Shown: positions 1 through 9,687 of the stretch, one piece after another
Numbering within the stretch: position 1 is the stretch's first letter
Layout of the letters: each line of letters opens with the position of its first letter
Source of the DNA: Gigaspora margarita
Lineage: Eukaryota; Glomeromycota; Glomeromycetes; Diversisporales; Gigasporaceae
Direction of reading: 5' to 3'
NCBI GenBank assembly: GCA_009809945.1
Contig: WTPW01000694.1
Span: 107,544 to 171,543 of the forward strand
DNA: 64,000 nucleotides
The notes under the pieces: generated by a model
Told to the model about the DNA's origin: nothing
Seen by the model: the letters and a program-made list of their open reading frames with translations, nothing else
The model's database searches: none
Made by a program: the position numbers and the translations under genes

Positions 1-357
1 ACTGCTAAAATCATGCATAAAATTTTGGTTTTTTTATGGATAATCCCCAAATTATGGAATTTTCCCCAAAATTATAAAATTATGGTTCCATAATTTTCGG
101 CGTCCCTGGTGGTGGTTATGCAAAATGAAAAATTAACTTAGCGTGGCCTAAATAAATTCAATATATTAAATATTATCAACAATTACCTTTTCTTTATAAA
201 CCAAACAATATTTTTATTATCTTTGATTTAGATTAGAATTTTAATATTAGAATTTAAAACTTTAGCATGTTGGGCTTAAAAATTTGGGTCGGGCTCGGGT
301 TCGGGTTGCCTATAACCCGACCTGAACCGAACCATTCGGAGCACTAGTTGGTTCATT
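1..357. other. AT-rich non-coding flank with the end of a dispersed repeat
   Basis: No gene is visible. Positions 113-148 (gttatgcaaaatgaaaaatt, then aacttagcgtggcct) match the right end of the dispersed repeat at 44,603-45,008, so this is probably a truncated copy running off or ending near the window edge. The rest is low-complexity AT-rich DNA. Confidence 0.5.
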
Positions 358-975
358 TCACAAAGAGCGAAAGATCAATAACGATTTTTTTAAAAAAATT
401 GCATATCTCATAATTTCGCTAATGCAACTGCTCTGGATGTCTTAACAAAAAAAATTCTTTACAAAATTTTGATACATGTGCAGTTAGTTTGTTCATATTA
501 TATTGATTGTTGATATAAATTTATATACAAGTCGTCCCTCATTAATATCAACCCCGTTAATATCAACCTAAACCATAAAATGAATCTTTATAAATTTTTA
601 TATATTAAAATTTCCTCATATATATCAATTTTAATATAATTTCCTTGTTGATATCACTATCAACATAATTTAAACAAATCCAAATGGGTTGATATAAATG
701 AGGGTAGATTGTAATCTACTTGTATGTGTTTTTTTTTATCACAGTAGTATAGCACGTTAATTCACATTAATTACCCGTGCCAAAACCCGTGCTATTTGGA
801 CTAGTAAAACCCGAGTCATTAACGGTCCAATTAGTACGGGTATACAGTCCACCACGGACCAAAAAAAATCCATGCTAATCCAAGCCTCTTATATACAAAA
901 TCTGGGTTTAATCTGTGCCATCAAAACCCGTGCCATTCCGCCACCAACCCGTACCTTTATGGTACATTTTTCTTA
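358..975 (+). repeat. Dispersed repeat, copy 1 (related to 25,385-25,680)
   Basis: The stretch follows the same order of sequence blocks as 25,385-25,680: an 'aaagagYgaa' start, the word cttaacaaaaaaaattc near 440, a 'gttYgttYatattatat' block, and then a relatively GC-rich tail of cccgtgcca / cggacc words (750-960). It ends with tttttcttatagaa, like related tails at 32,545 and 33,378. Between 535 and 700 lies a segment also found at 38,300-38,610, in forms such as 'gttgatatMa'. No coding potential. Probably a non-autonomous transposable element, with an internal insertion relative to the other copy. Confidence 0.55.
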
Positions 976-2394
976 TAGAATTATTTTAATTGACAAAATA
1001 CAGCATTTTGATACAATGTATGACAAAATTTAACCAGTAATTTTTATAAATTTCGTGAAAATCTTATAGGATTAATGATAAGATCTGTAGGTGCTAATTG
1101 GATTGAATTTTAGTAATTAGATGGGATAATATAGTTTCAATTGTGTTAGGGTTAAGGTTAGGATTAAATATAACCATATGTTTTATATTTATAAGACGAT
1201 GTGATTTACTTGTTTTAATTTATATATAATATTGTAATGTGTATATAGTATAATGGTATGATTGTTATGATCACGTTAAACAGATGCACTGCAGTAAAAG
1301 TGTACTATATTTTAAAACACTATAAGCTTGATGAAATTATTTCGGGTTAATGATTGTTTATTAGAGGTTATTTTGGGTTGAATTTTAGTAAATTAGATAA
1401 AACCAGCGATCAAATTATAGTCAGAATTTTGATAAACTGTAGCACTAGGTGATTTGCAACGAAACATCATGTGCGCTCTTACTCAATGCACACTCAAATT
1501 CTGGCGAAAATATACGCATGACTTTATAAAATGCACTTTTTCTTATTTCTCTAAGTACATGCTATTAAAGTTTGGTCAAAGTGTGTGCATCTATAGAGAT
1601 TTTGCTGTATTATGGCTCAATTGAACTGCGTAGCCATAACTGTAAAACTAACCTAACCTAGCATTGCCCACATAAAAAAATGTAGCTTACTTCATAATAA
1701 ACCTCAGAATCAATAACGAAGTTTTTTTAGTAATAACAATTTACGTACTATTGCCATTCACAATTTATCGTAATTGTACTTCAGAGCTTTAACAATGACA
1801 TAAGCTATATTTTTTTGTGATGATGCTAGAGTTGTTATAACCGTTACTTGAAGTATCTCAAAAAATTCATTGAGACAATTTTGCTATATCACTAATAACG
1901 AAATTATGCTTCATATAAATGAGCTCCATTTGGGCTGGGATGTAGGATGGCATGACTACTAGGCTCTTGTGCCACCGAACTACAAACGGGCTAGGTTAGC
2001 TGTATATAGTAGATTGATTGTCTGAGTGTTTGTTCATGTAATTCTTGTAATATAACTTGTGTAGGATGTATATCCACGTGAATTTTTGTGTAAATCAACC
2101 AACAGGAGTCGCGAAATTTTGTTTACACGGATCAGCCCGAAGAAGTCAAAAAAAAAAAAACGAAAAAAAAATGCAAGAACATAAAAATGGAAGTCTAAAC
2201 ATGCCTTGGGACATTAATAAAAATGCCGAAAAGCAATTTTATATGTTTGTTCTAATTTTAATTTTAACTAAAAATTTCAATCCATTTTAGCTATCATAAT
2301 CCTAAACACAATATTCCAAACTTAATGAGTACATAATTTTCATACAGTCATCACTAGATAGCTGCGAGATGTCATCGCGCAAAACTTATTAAAG
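976..2394. other. No gene seen
   Basis: AT-rich DNA with short chance reading frames only. The one at 2,057-2,290 is interrupted by a poly-A/lysine run and has no recognisable features. No tRNA, hairpin or terminal repeat was seen here. Confidence 0.5.
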
Positions 2395-2490
2395 ATTATT
2401 TATTAGCATTAAACTATTTAATACCTAATATGCAATAATTAAAAATTATTTATTAGCATTAAACTATTTAATACCTAATATGCAATAATT
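2395..2490 (+). repeat. Two-copy 50-bp tandem repeat
   Basis: The block attatttattagcattaaac...atatgcaataatt occurs twice in direct tandem with a 50-bp period, and the copies look identical. It is non-coding and probably a recent local duplication. Nothing else is seen up to 3,016. Confidence 0.8.
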
Positions 2491-3016
2491 TAATTAATTA
2501 AAGGTATTTGCAAAATAAGACATAACCAAAATTAAACGGTATAATTTGTAAGGCTACGTCAAAAAGAAGAGTTGTTACATCCAAAATAATAGCCGACATT
2601 TATCACAACAAAATTATAATCATAATTTTAATATTCGATTTTCTACAGATTCGAATCTCAATCAAATACATATATTTTGATTATCATTGATACCTTATGA
2701 TTTAATAATAATCAATCTTAATGATTTTGGTACCATGTAAATTATCTTGTTAAACTGATTAAAATGGTATCAAATCATCAACCAAGGATAGATCAAAATA
2801 TATGAATATAATTTAGATACGAATTTGGTAAAAAAAAAAATGCATATTATATACTTACCAGTATGTGAAATCTTTAAGCACTCGTATAAATGGAATCTTA
2901 TACATGGTTTATGATCCAGTTAAATCTAAAATTTTGTTTATAGATGGCAGTAAACTACACACTCCGTTATGAAAGCATGACTATGTTCCTGATAATCTAC
3001 TTATCCTAAAATGATT

Positions 3017-3200
3017 GTAATTTATTAATAGTGCATAATTTTTTCAAAACTTTAAAGCAAAATAACTTTTGATCTACTGGTCCTTTTAAAAGATTTTACT
3101 ACCAAACTGTTCGTCTCTTTGAGACGGTTCCAATGAACCCAACCCCATTAAAATCCAATTACAGGATCGCAAGATAATGCGTTATCAAATAGTGACACAT
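3017..3200 (+). mobile_element. Left arm of a split foldback element
   Basis: This arm is the reverse complement of about 6,226-6,404: shared blocks include ttttgatctactggtcc, 'gtctctttgagac', 'attaaaatccaatt' and 'atcaaatagtgacacac'. Together with 6,166-6,225 it would make a roughly 415-bp foldback without the 2,965 bp now lying between its halves. A related compact copy sits at 21,298-21,594, which supports the reconstruction. No coding sequence. Confidence 0.8.
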
Positions 3201-3864
3201 ACAGTTGTTAGGTGAAACCTAGAGGTTTCGCCATTGGCGAAAGGCGAAACCTAGTTTCGACTTTTGCCAAAAAAAATTTTAAAAGACGAAATGGCGAAAC
3301 TGGCATAAAAAGAAATCCAATTTAGTAAATAAATTAGTGCATGAGATAAAAGAGGTTTGGGTTAGAGCTTTAAGGTTAGAGATTATAGGGTTAGATAGTG
3401 CTTACTATATATAAAACTTCATTCCCGTCATTTTTAATTAGTGCACCAAGATTGATTTAAACATTAGTTTTTGTATATTTTTGCTTTTGCTTCTTTTACG
3501 CATGTTTGGATTCTTTGTCGGGCTGATCCGGAATAGTCAAAAGTTACACTTTCCAATTAGCTATTTCCCCTCCAGGAGTTTATATTACCCACGCAAATAG
3601 GTGAATGTGGGTACAATCATATCAAAGTTCAATGAATAGTATCTCTATACCTTGGAAAATACCCGGTGCAGTCATCCTTTACACTGTTCATTTTTACAAA
3701 CTGCCTGAACATACTAACTAATGCGTTCAAAAAGATCTAATTTCAGGGTTAATTTGATTAGTGTGCTCAAATTGGTAACTTCTTCAAGCATATGATAACA
3801 TCAAACGAAAATCTTCAAGTACGATATACATAAATTAAATAATAAATATTTATGAAAATTACTA

Positions 3865-3913
3865 CTGTATAGTCGCAAAATAACGCTCCTGCCATTATTT
3901 CGTGACTATACGG
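3865..3913. mobile_element. 49-bp minimal inverted-repeat element, TA-flanked
   Basis: Ends CTGTATAGTCGCAAAATAA and its inverse (TTATTTCGTGACTATACGG) face each other with only about 11 bp between, and TA lies on both sides (3,863-3,864 and 3,914-3,915). The termini resemble those of the 114-bp element at 47,612-47,725 (CCKTATAACCGCGAAATAA). It looks like an internally deleted derivative nested in the larger element at 3,201-4,793. Confidence 0.6.
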
Positions 3914-4639
3914 TATCTAATAAACTATTTATATATAACACTACTAAAGCTTCTATAATTTAAATCCAATGCTAATAATTTGTTGGTTATGCAATTAGTT
4001 TCTTCACAACATATATTAATTCTACTTTTTATTTTTAACAATCTGAATTTTACTATATTTGACCTATTAAAAGTTAATAATATAACAATTATTTCTCCAA
4101 CAAATAAAGTCACTCTAAGATTTAGATAAATAATAATATTATTAATAAGCTACTTACTATGTATGATATTTAAAGTTTTAACAACAAAATGGTAAAAAAA
4201 TCTTAACAACTTAACAATAAATATTGTTTAAATAATTGAATAAAAAATTTTAAAACTTCTTATATAAGAGCATGCGGTGCTCAATAGCCATACACAAATA
4301 AATTCACTTACCAGTTTTGGCTTATATTGTTTCTTATAAAGCAACATATGAGCTTGATAATTACATGCAAATATTTTCATTCATCAACATGGCTTAGGTA
4401 TGTATGCATATTTCTTTAAATAAGTCATATACTGTTTTTAATAGCCATGTTTTAATCACATGGCTTCTTTGCAACATGCTTTGCTTAATAGCCACATACA
4501 AATATTTCATTCTCCAACATGGCTTAGGTACATTTCTTTATATGAGCCACATAATGTGCACACGCGAATATTTTCATTCGCCAAAATGGTTCAGCCCTTT
4601 CCCTTAGAGAATTTAAACCTAGCTGAGAGCTTTGACCTT

Positions 4640-4775
4640 CACCAGGGGTTTCACTGGTGTTTCATCTTTCGCCAGGGGTTTCGCCTTTCGCCAGGTGTTT
4701 CGCCTTTCGCCAGAATTTCGCCACTTTCATCTTTCGCCAGATTTAGGTTTCGCCTTTCGCCATTTGCACAAAACA
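4640..4775 (+). repeat. TTTCGCC short-word array
   Basis: TTTCGCC or close variants (tttcatctttcgccag, ggtttcgcctttcgcc) recur about every 10-20 bp, at least eight times. The inverse word GGCGAAA clusters near 3,235-3,300 at the other end of the same element. The position just inside both termini resembles subterminal protein-binding arrays of DNA transposons; that role is inference. Confidence 0.7.
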
Positions 4776-4803
4776 GTTTCGTCTAACAACTGTAGTGACA
4801 CAT

Positions 4804-4900
4804 CCAATGTTCGAAATTTCGGACTCAAACACTTCTCATGAGAACAGCAAAATAGCTATAAGTGTTCTCAACCTATAGTTTGTGTTCTCACTTATGCTCA

Positions 4901-4936
<36 letters not shown>

Positions 4937-6165
4937 AAAAATATATCATATGCCATAGATATATTAAAATATACTGGTATGTACCTTTTAACTCTATAAC
5001 TAATGTTATAATATTACCTACAAAAGCATAAATGATATAGGTTAAATATTTAACTTAATTTCTATTAACACATCTATATATAAATATACGTTAAAGCATA
5101 TTTTTACATCTATGCTATAGTAATTATATGTAAGTTCAACTAAATAATTTTGATAATATATGATTATAATTAGTTGTATTATTTATNAAATTGGTTTAAA
5201 GTTAGAAAAAAATTTTTTTAGAAAAAATTTTTTTTTCTAACTTTAAACCCATTTTTCACTTAGTAAAAGGTCCAAAAAGCGCATTTCACCTCAAATGTGA
5301 TGTAAAATTACATGCTGAACAACTTTGCTTAAGAGCTCAAAGTAGGTTACCTAATAAGAAAAAAAGGTCAATCAAGAAAAACGATAAATTTTAACTTTAG
5401 TACATAGATAACCCACTTTTCTTACAAGGTAACCTACTTCTGTCGCCTAAGTAAAGTTGTTCAGAGCATGTTTTTACATATGCTTCTCATCTTAAAATCG
5501 GCAAATATTTGTTTTTGGCGAAGTTACATTTTCGTTTTGTGCAAAATCAGCGAAATTTTAATCTGATTTTTAAGCTCAATTTTTTCTTCTCCCATTGTTC
5601 TATATTCCCAAAAATTTAATTTTAAGTTAATATGTAGGGGAAAAAACATCGTGAAATCAAGGCTTATAGTAATTTTATATGTTTTTTTTATAAATTTATA
5701 TATAACAAAAAACTCAGTTATAAATAGTGTGACAAATCGGTTGACTGATATGCCATACATATATTAAAATATACCAGTATGTACCTTTTAGCTCTATAAC
5801 TAATGTTATAATATTACCTACAAAAGCATAAATGATATAGGTTAAATATTTAACTTAATTTCTATTAACACATCTATATATAAATATACGTTAAAGCATA
5901 TTTTTACATCTATGCTATAGTAATTATATGTAAGTTCAACTAAATAATTTTGATAATATATGATTATAATTAGTTGTATTATTTATTTTAATTTGATATA
6001 ATAATATCATGTAATAACTAATTCTACTTATGAGAACACTATTTTTATTTTACTGTTCTCAAAAAAATTTTAATAGAGAACAGTAATAAATTTTTACTGT
6101 GCACATATTTAAAATAGTATTCTCATGAGAACTCTGAGAACACTAATTTCGAACACTGGACACAC
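4804..6165. mobile_element. Terminal-inverted-repeat element with GAGAACA subterminal words
   Basis: Left end CCAATGTTCGAAATT and right end AATTTCGAACACTGG are inverted copies. Near both ends the word GAGAACA or its inverse TGTTCTC recurs (about 4,840-4,895 and 6,020-6,150, eight or so copies). The element sits in the same target stretch (gtgacacac) of the split foldback as the neighbouring 3,201-4,793 element. The interior is complicated by a 240-bp direct repeat, a poly-A run (4,904-4,932) and one unresolved base. No coding sequence seen. Confidence 0.65.
4946..5985 (+). repeat. Direct repeat pair around an unresolved base
   Basis: 4,946-5,186 and 5,749-5,985 are nearly identical (about 240 bp, starting at 'atatattaaaatatac' and ending at 'gttgtattatttat'). 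The first copy stops exactly at an N (5,187). The 560 bp between them (5,188-5,748) belong to another repeat family also present at 15,540-16,110. Either a real insertion with duplication or a contig join that kept both overlapping ends. Confidence 0.7.
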
Positions 6166-6404
6166 CTAGAGGCTGGGTTAATTGGTTAGACATAGGTCTA
6201 ACTAATTAACCCAGCCTCTAGGTGTGTCACTATTTGATAGCGCATTAACTTGCGATCCTGTAATTGGGTTTTAATGATTTAGGATTCATTGGAATCGTCT
6301 CAAAGAGAGAACAGTTTGGTAGTAAAATCATTTAAAAAGGACCAGTAGATCAAAAGTTATTTTGCTTTAAAGTTTTGAAAAAAATTAAGCATTATTTATA
6401 AATT
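6166..6404 (-). mobile_element. Centre and right arm of the split foldback element
   Basis: 6,166-6,228 is itself a hairpin (cacctagaggctggg ... cccagcctctaggtg), and 6,229-6,404 is the inverse of 3,017-3,200. The hairpin is the original centre of the foldback, and the left arm lost contact with it when the 3,201-6,165 DNA was inserted. Confidence 0.75.
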
Positions 6405-6495
6405 ACTCAAATTAGCCCATTTGATTATAAATTTGCTTATATTAACTCTAATTATAATTCTGATCATGAATCTATCCATGGTGAAATATATATAT

Positions 6496-6733
6496 GGGGT
6501 CTTTGCTAGGAAAACCACAGTTAGAGACTATTTAGATTTTGATAATAAAATTTGAAATTGCTAGCTATCTATTAATCCAATTTGAATAAATTTTTTTTTA
6601 TTTTATAAAGGTTAAATAGCTTTATAAAGTAAAAAAAAAGTTTATTCAAATTGGATTAATAGATAGTAGCAATTTCAAATTTTATTGCCAAAATCTAAAT
6701 AGTCTCTAACTGTGGTTTTCCTAGCAAAGACCC
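6496..6733. mobile_element. Foldback MITE, GGGTCTTTG ends
   Basis: Arms of roughly 105 bp are inverse copies (GGGTCTTTGCTAGGAAAAC at the ends, attcaaattggattaat near the centre) with a loop of about 25 bp. TATAT-type sequence flanks both sides. Termini are related to the element at 49,906-50,260. No coding sequence. Confidence 0.85.
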
Positions 6734-7780
6734 TATATATATAGTTTTGTTAACTTTATTAGTTGTTACCTTTAGACAGTTTCATTATTTCATTTTTTAA
6801 AAAGCTTTTGATGAGATACAAAATCTAGATTTGTCTTCATCAGTATTGAAGCCTATTGGTTTTGTTAACAACAATTAAATTTTTTCCAAACTTTCATTTA
6901 TTTTATTATAAAATTTTAGCATCCATTTGAAAACTTAGTAATTTTTCTAATAGAAAATGAATTTTTTAAATCATTAATTGTAAAAAGAGCTGATTGTGCA
7001 AAAATTAACGAGCTTATGCAAAAAGCTAATTTTTAGCTTTATATTTAATGGAATCTAAAAATTAGTAATATTTTTAGTCTCCTTGAACAGACCAATTGGA
7101 ACTTCCAGATGGTTCAGCCAATCTTGGTAGGTGTCAGTAAAAACATATCATCCGATTTAATTTGACCCCAAAATCAACAAATAATGATTGAAGATTATCA
7201 AAGAAATTTTGTACTTAAAATTTAGTACAGTGCAAATTTTCATAAGAATGTCCTTTTTAATTAACCCTGTATTTATAATTAAATATATAGACAATTATGG
7301 TGCTTATATATTTATTAATTATAAGCATATGTATGTTAAAAAGGATAGTTTTTTAAAAATTTGCTTCTAAGTTTATCCTTGAAGTTGCCAACCCATTATA
7401 ACCTATCATCCCTTTCCTAAAACACCTGAGTATTTCAACAAATGGTAAAAGTGCTTCTTTCTACAGCTTAGCATAGCTCTTTTATTGAATTATATTGGTT
7501 TTTTTTAACTTGTCTAGATGTCAAAAAAGCTCTTTTATTAGTTGTAACAAGTTCTTTGTTAGTTTTTAATGTTACTTAGGAGCAAATTTTCATGTATTGT
7601 TTATCAAAAAAAAAGGCCCAAAAAATCAAATCGGCTGATATGAAATAAATTAGGAGATGGATAGACATGATAATTCAAACAAAAAATAAAATAAACGTCA
7701 AATGGGTTAGTTTAAATTATGAAGAAAAAAGAATAATAATTTTATGATTTATTGATCAATACAGGTTTTGTCATTCATCA
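6734..7780. other. No gene seen
   Basis: AT-rich DNA. The frame at 7,188-7,370 is short, low-complexity and has no recognised features. Nothing else can be supported. Confidence 0.5.
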
Positions 7781-7956
7781 ATCATAAAATGTTTGACGAA
7801 ATGTTTTGACAACTAATGATGACTGACAAGTGACGAAACCCTCGTCATTGACGATTGATGAAACCATTTCGTCAAGTGACTTCCAAATGATGAATTGACG
7901 ATTGATAAAACCTATGGCAATTGACGAAACCTATAACAATTGACGAAACCTATGAC
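7781..7956 (+). repeat. TGACGAAACC word array, forward
   Basis: Variants of TGACGAAACC recur about every 20-25 bp (gtgacgaaaccctcg, attgacgaaacctat). Together with its inverse at 9,128-9,275 it brackets a 1.2-kb block. A 203-bp element has inserted into this array. Confidence 0.7.
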
Positions 7957-8159
7957 TAGTGTTTCAATCCTAATTTTAACAGGCCATCTGGATTCTATCA
8001 AATCCGGATTGAATCCGCATCAGATTATGTATAAAGCTAACTTTGGGTACATCCTTAGGTCCATAATTTAAGTTCTTTGACCAATCCTAGTAAAAATTTC
8101 TGGTCTAGATGTCTGGATTGAAGGATCAATCCAGATTTCAGATTTAGGATCGAAACACT
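7957..8159. mobile_element. 203-bp MITE with 9-bp target duplication
   Basis: Ends TAGTGTTTCAATCCTAA and its inverse TTTAGGATCGAAACACT; the word acctatgac flanks both sides (7,948-7,956 and 8,160-8,168). The insertion splits the TGACGAAACC array, so it is younger than the array. The duplication length fits a Mutator-like or, if one base is shared with the terminal repeat, hAT-like source. Confidence 0.75.
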
Positions 8160-8459
8160 ACCTATGACGAATGACGAACCTTAGGCCGAGGATCGTTTCC
8201 GATCTAAATTGTACATCGGAACCAATAGAATTACAGAATATTGTGTAACAAAACAAATATAAAACAAAAAACAGCGCGAAATTTTATTACAACTGTTTTG
8301 AAAAATAGTGGACACGTGATGAATTTTATTTCATTGTAATAAAAAATGGTCGATAATAAAATTTCCGGCCGGTACAAAATATAACGCGTTTCATACTATA
8401 AATGTTTAAAATATTTAAATAAAGATGTATTAAAATTAAAATTAGTTTATTAAATTAAA

Positions 8460-8991
8460 AAATTATTCAAGACCAAAATTTTTGAACTTTCTAAACTTTG
8501 AGTGACGATATTTTGACAACTACCAAATCAATTTTAATAAACTTTTTTTATTTGAATTCTACAGATTCGTAGAATTTAAATAAAAAAAGTTAATCAAATT
8601 TGGCTTGATGGTTGTCGAGATATTATTTCTCAAATGTTTAAAAAATTCAAACCGACAACAAAATAAAGGTTGCGCCAAATTTTTCAAACTTTTTTTTTGA
8701 GATATAGCAACACTGGAAATGATTACCAGATGCAATAAATAGCAAATCTTATTATATTGAGCGATGATATCTCGACATCTACCATGCCAATTTTGATGAA
8801 CTTTTTTAATTTGAACTCTGCAGATTCGTAGAGTTTAAATAAAAAAGTTTATCAAAATTGATTTGATGGTTATTGAGATATCGTTGCTCAAAGTTTAAAA
8901 TTATGACGCAGCCTTTATTTTGATAGATGTCTTGAATCTTTTAAAACTTTGAGCAATAATATCTTGACAACCACCACGCCAAATTCGATGA

Positions 8992-9027
<36 letters not shown>

Positions 9028-9120
9028 TTTTTGCATTGACTTAGTGGTTGTCAAGATACTGTTGCTCGAAGTATTCTACAGATTCGTAGAATTCAAAAAA
9101 AAAAAACTTTATTGAAATTG
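8460..9120. repeat. Repeated inverted modules around 'ttctacagattcgtagaatt'
   Basis: At least three modules of about 180-250 bp share the order: 'agtgacgatattttgacaac', a T-rich stretch, a small palindrome ctacagattcgtag, an A-rich stretch and 'ggttgtcgagatat'. Each module is nearly its own inverse. The same module type forms most of 30,230-32,090. A long T run (8,998-9,026) interrupts the third copy. Non-coding. Confidence 0.7.
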
Positions 9121-9127
9121 AATTAGT

Positions 9128-9275
9128 GGTTAACGTCAATCGTCAGGGGTTTCGTCAATCGTAAGAGGTTTCGCCAATCGTCAGAGGTTTCGTCAATCGT
9201 CAGGGATTTCGTCAATCGCCAGAAGTTTCGTTAGACGAAACCATGACGAAACTTTTCGTCATTGCAAAATAGGTT
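9128..9275 (-). repeat. GGTTTCGTCAATCG word array, reverse
   Basis: GGTTTCGTCAATCGTCAG or a variant recurs five times with a period near 22 bp, followed by single copies in the opposite sense (gacgaaaccatgacgaaac). It is the inverse of the words at 7,781-7,956. No gene lies between the two arrays. Confidence 0.7.
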
Positions 9276-9687
9276 CGTCAGGCAACATTATTGACAACCA
9301 AAATTTTGTCAATACATTTAAATATGCTAAAATGGAATTTAGCATAAGTATAAAGAGATGCAGTTTTTAATATATATATAAAAAGAATTCAAGCGTCATA
9401 ATACTACTGTAAAGCCACTTTTATTATAATTCCTCATTAAACAGCGACCTAAAAAATAATTAAAAATTATGAACAATTAGGAGCAAATTGCTGATAGTTT
9501 AGGTAAAAATTGTGGTTCTTCGGATAAATTTATTATTTGAAAAAGTTTATGATTTCTGATTGTAAAAATGTTTCCGAAAAAAACAAAGTTTTATATAAAT
9601 CCACTTTTGGTAACACATTTTTCTTGACTATTTAAATAATTTACGCAATAAATTTTTCAATATAATCAAATTTCAAAGCTAATTAAG

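Larger units (their letters stand above)
3201..4793. mobile_element. Non-autonomous Mutator-like element with 10-bp target duplication
   Basis: The ends are ACAGTTGTTAGgtGAAAC (left) and its inverse with two mismatches (right, 4,776-4,793). The 10-bp word agtgacacat lies immediately outside both ends (3,191-3,200 and 4,794-4,803). A 9-11 bp duplication is the usual mark of Mutator-like elements. Both subterminal zones carry clustered TTTCGCC / GGCGAAA words (3,215-3,300 and 4,650-4,775). No transposase is encoded. The element is inserted into the foldback whose arms are at 3,017-3,200 and 6,166-6,404, so it is younger than that element. Confidence 0.8.

Noticed and set aside
4404..4841. Overlapping open frames rich in Phe, Arg and Ser
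   Set aside because: They read through the TTTCGCC word array inside a transposable element; no domain, and all three frames are open because of the repeat.
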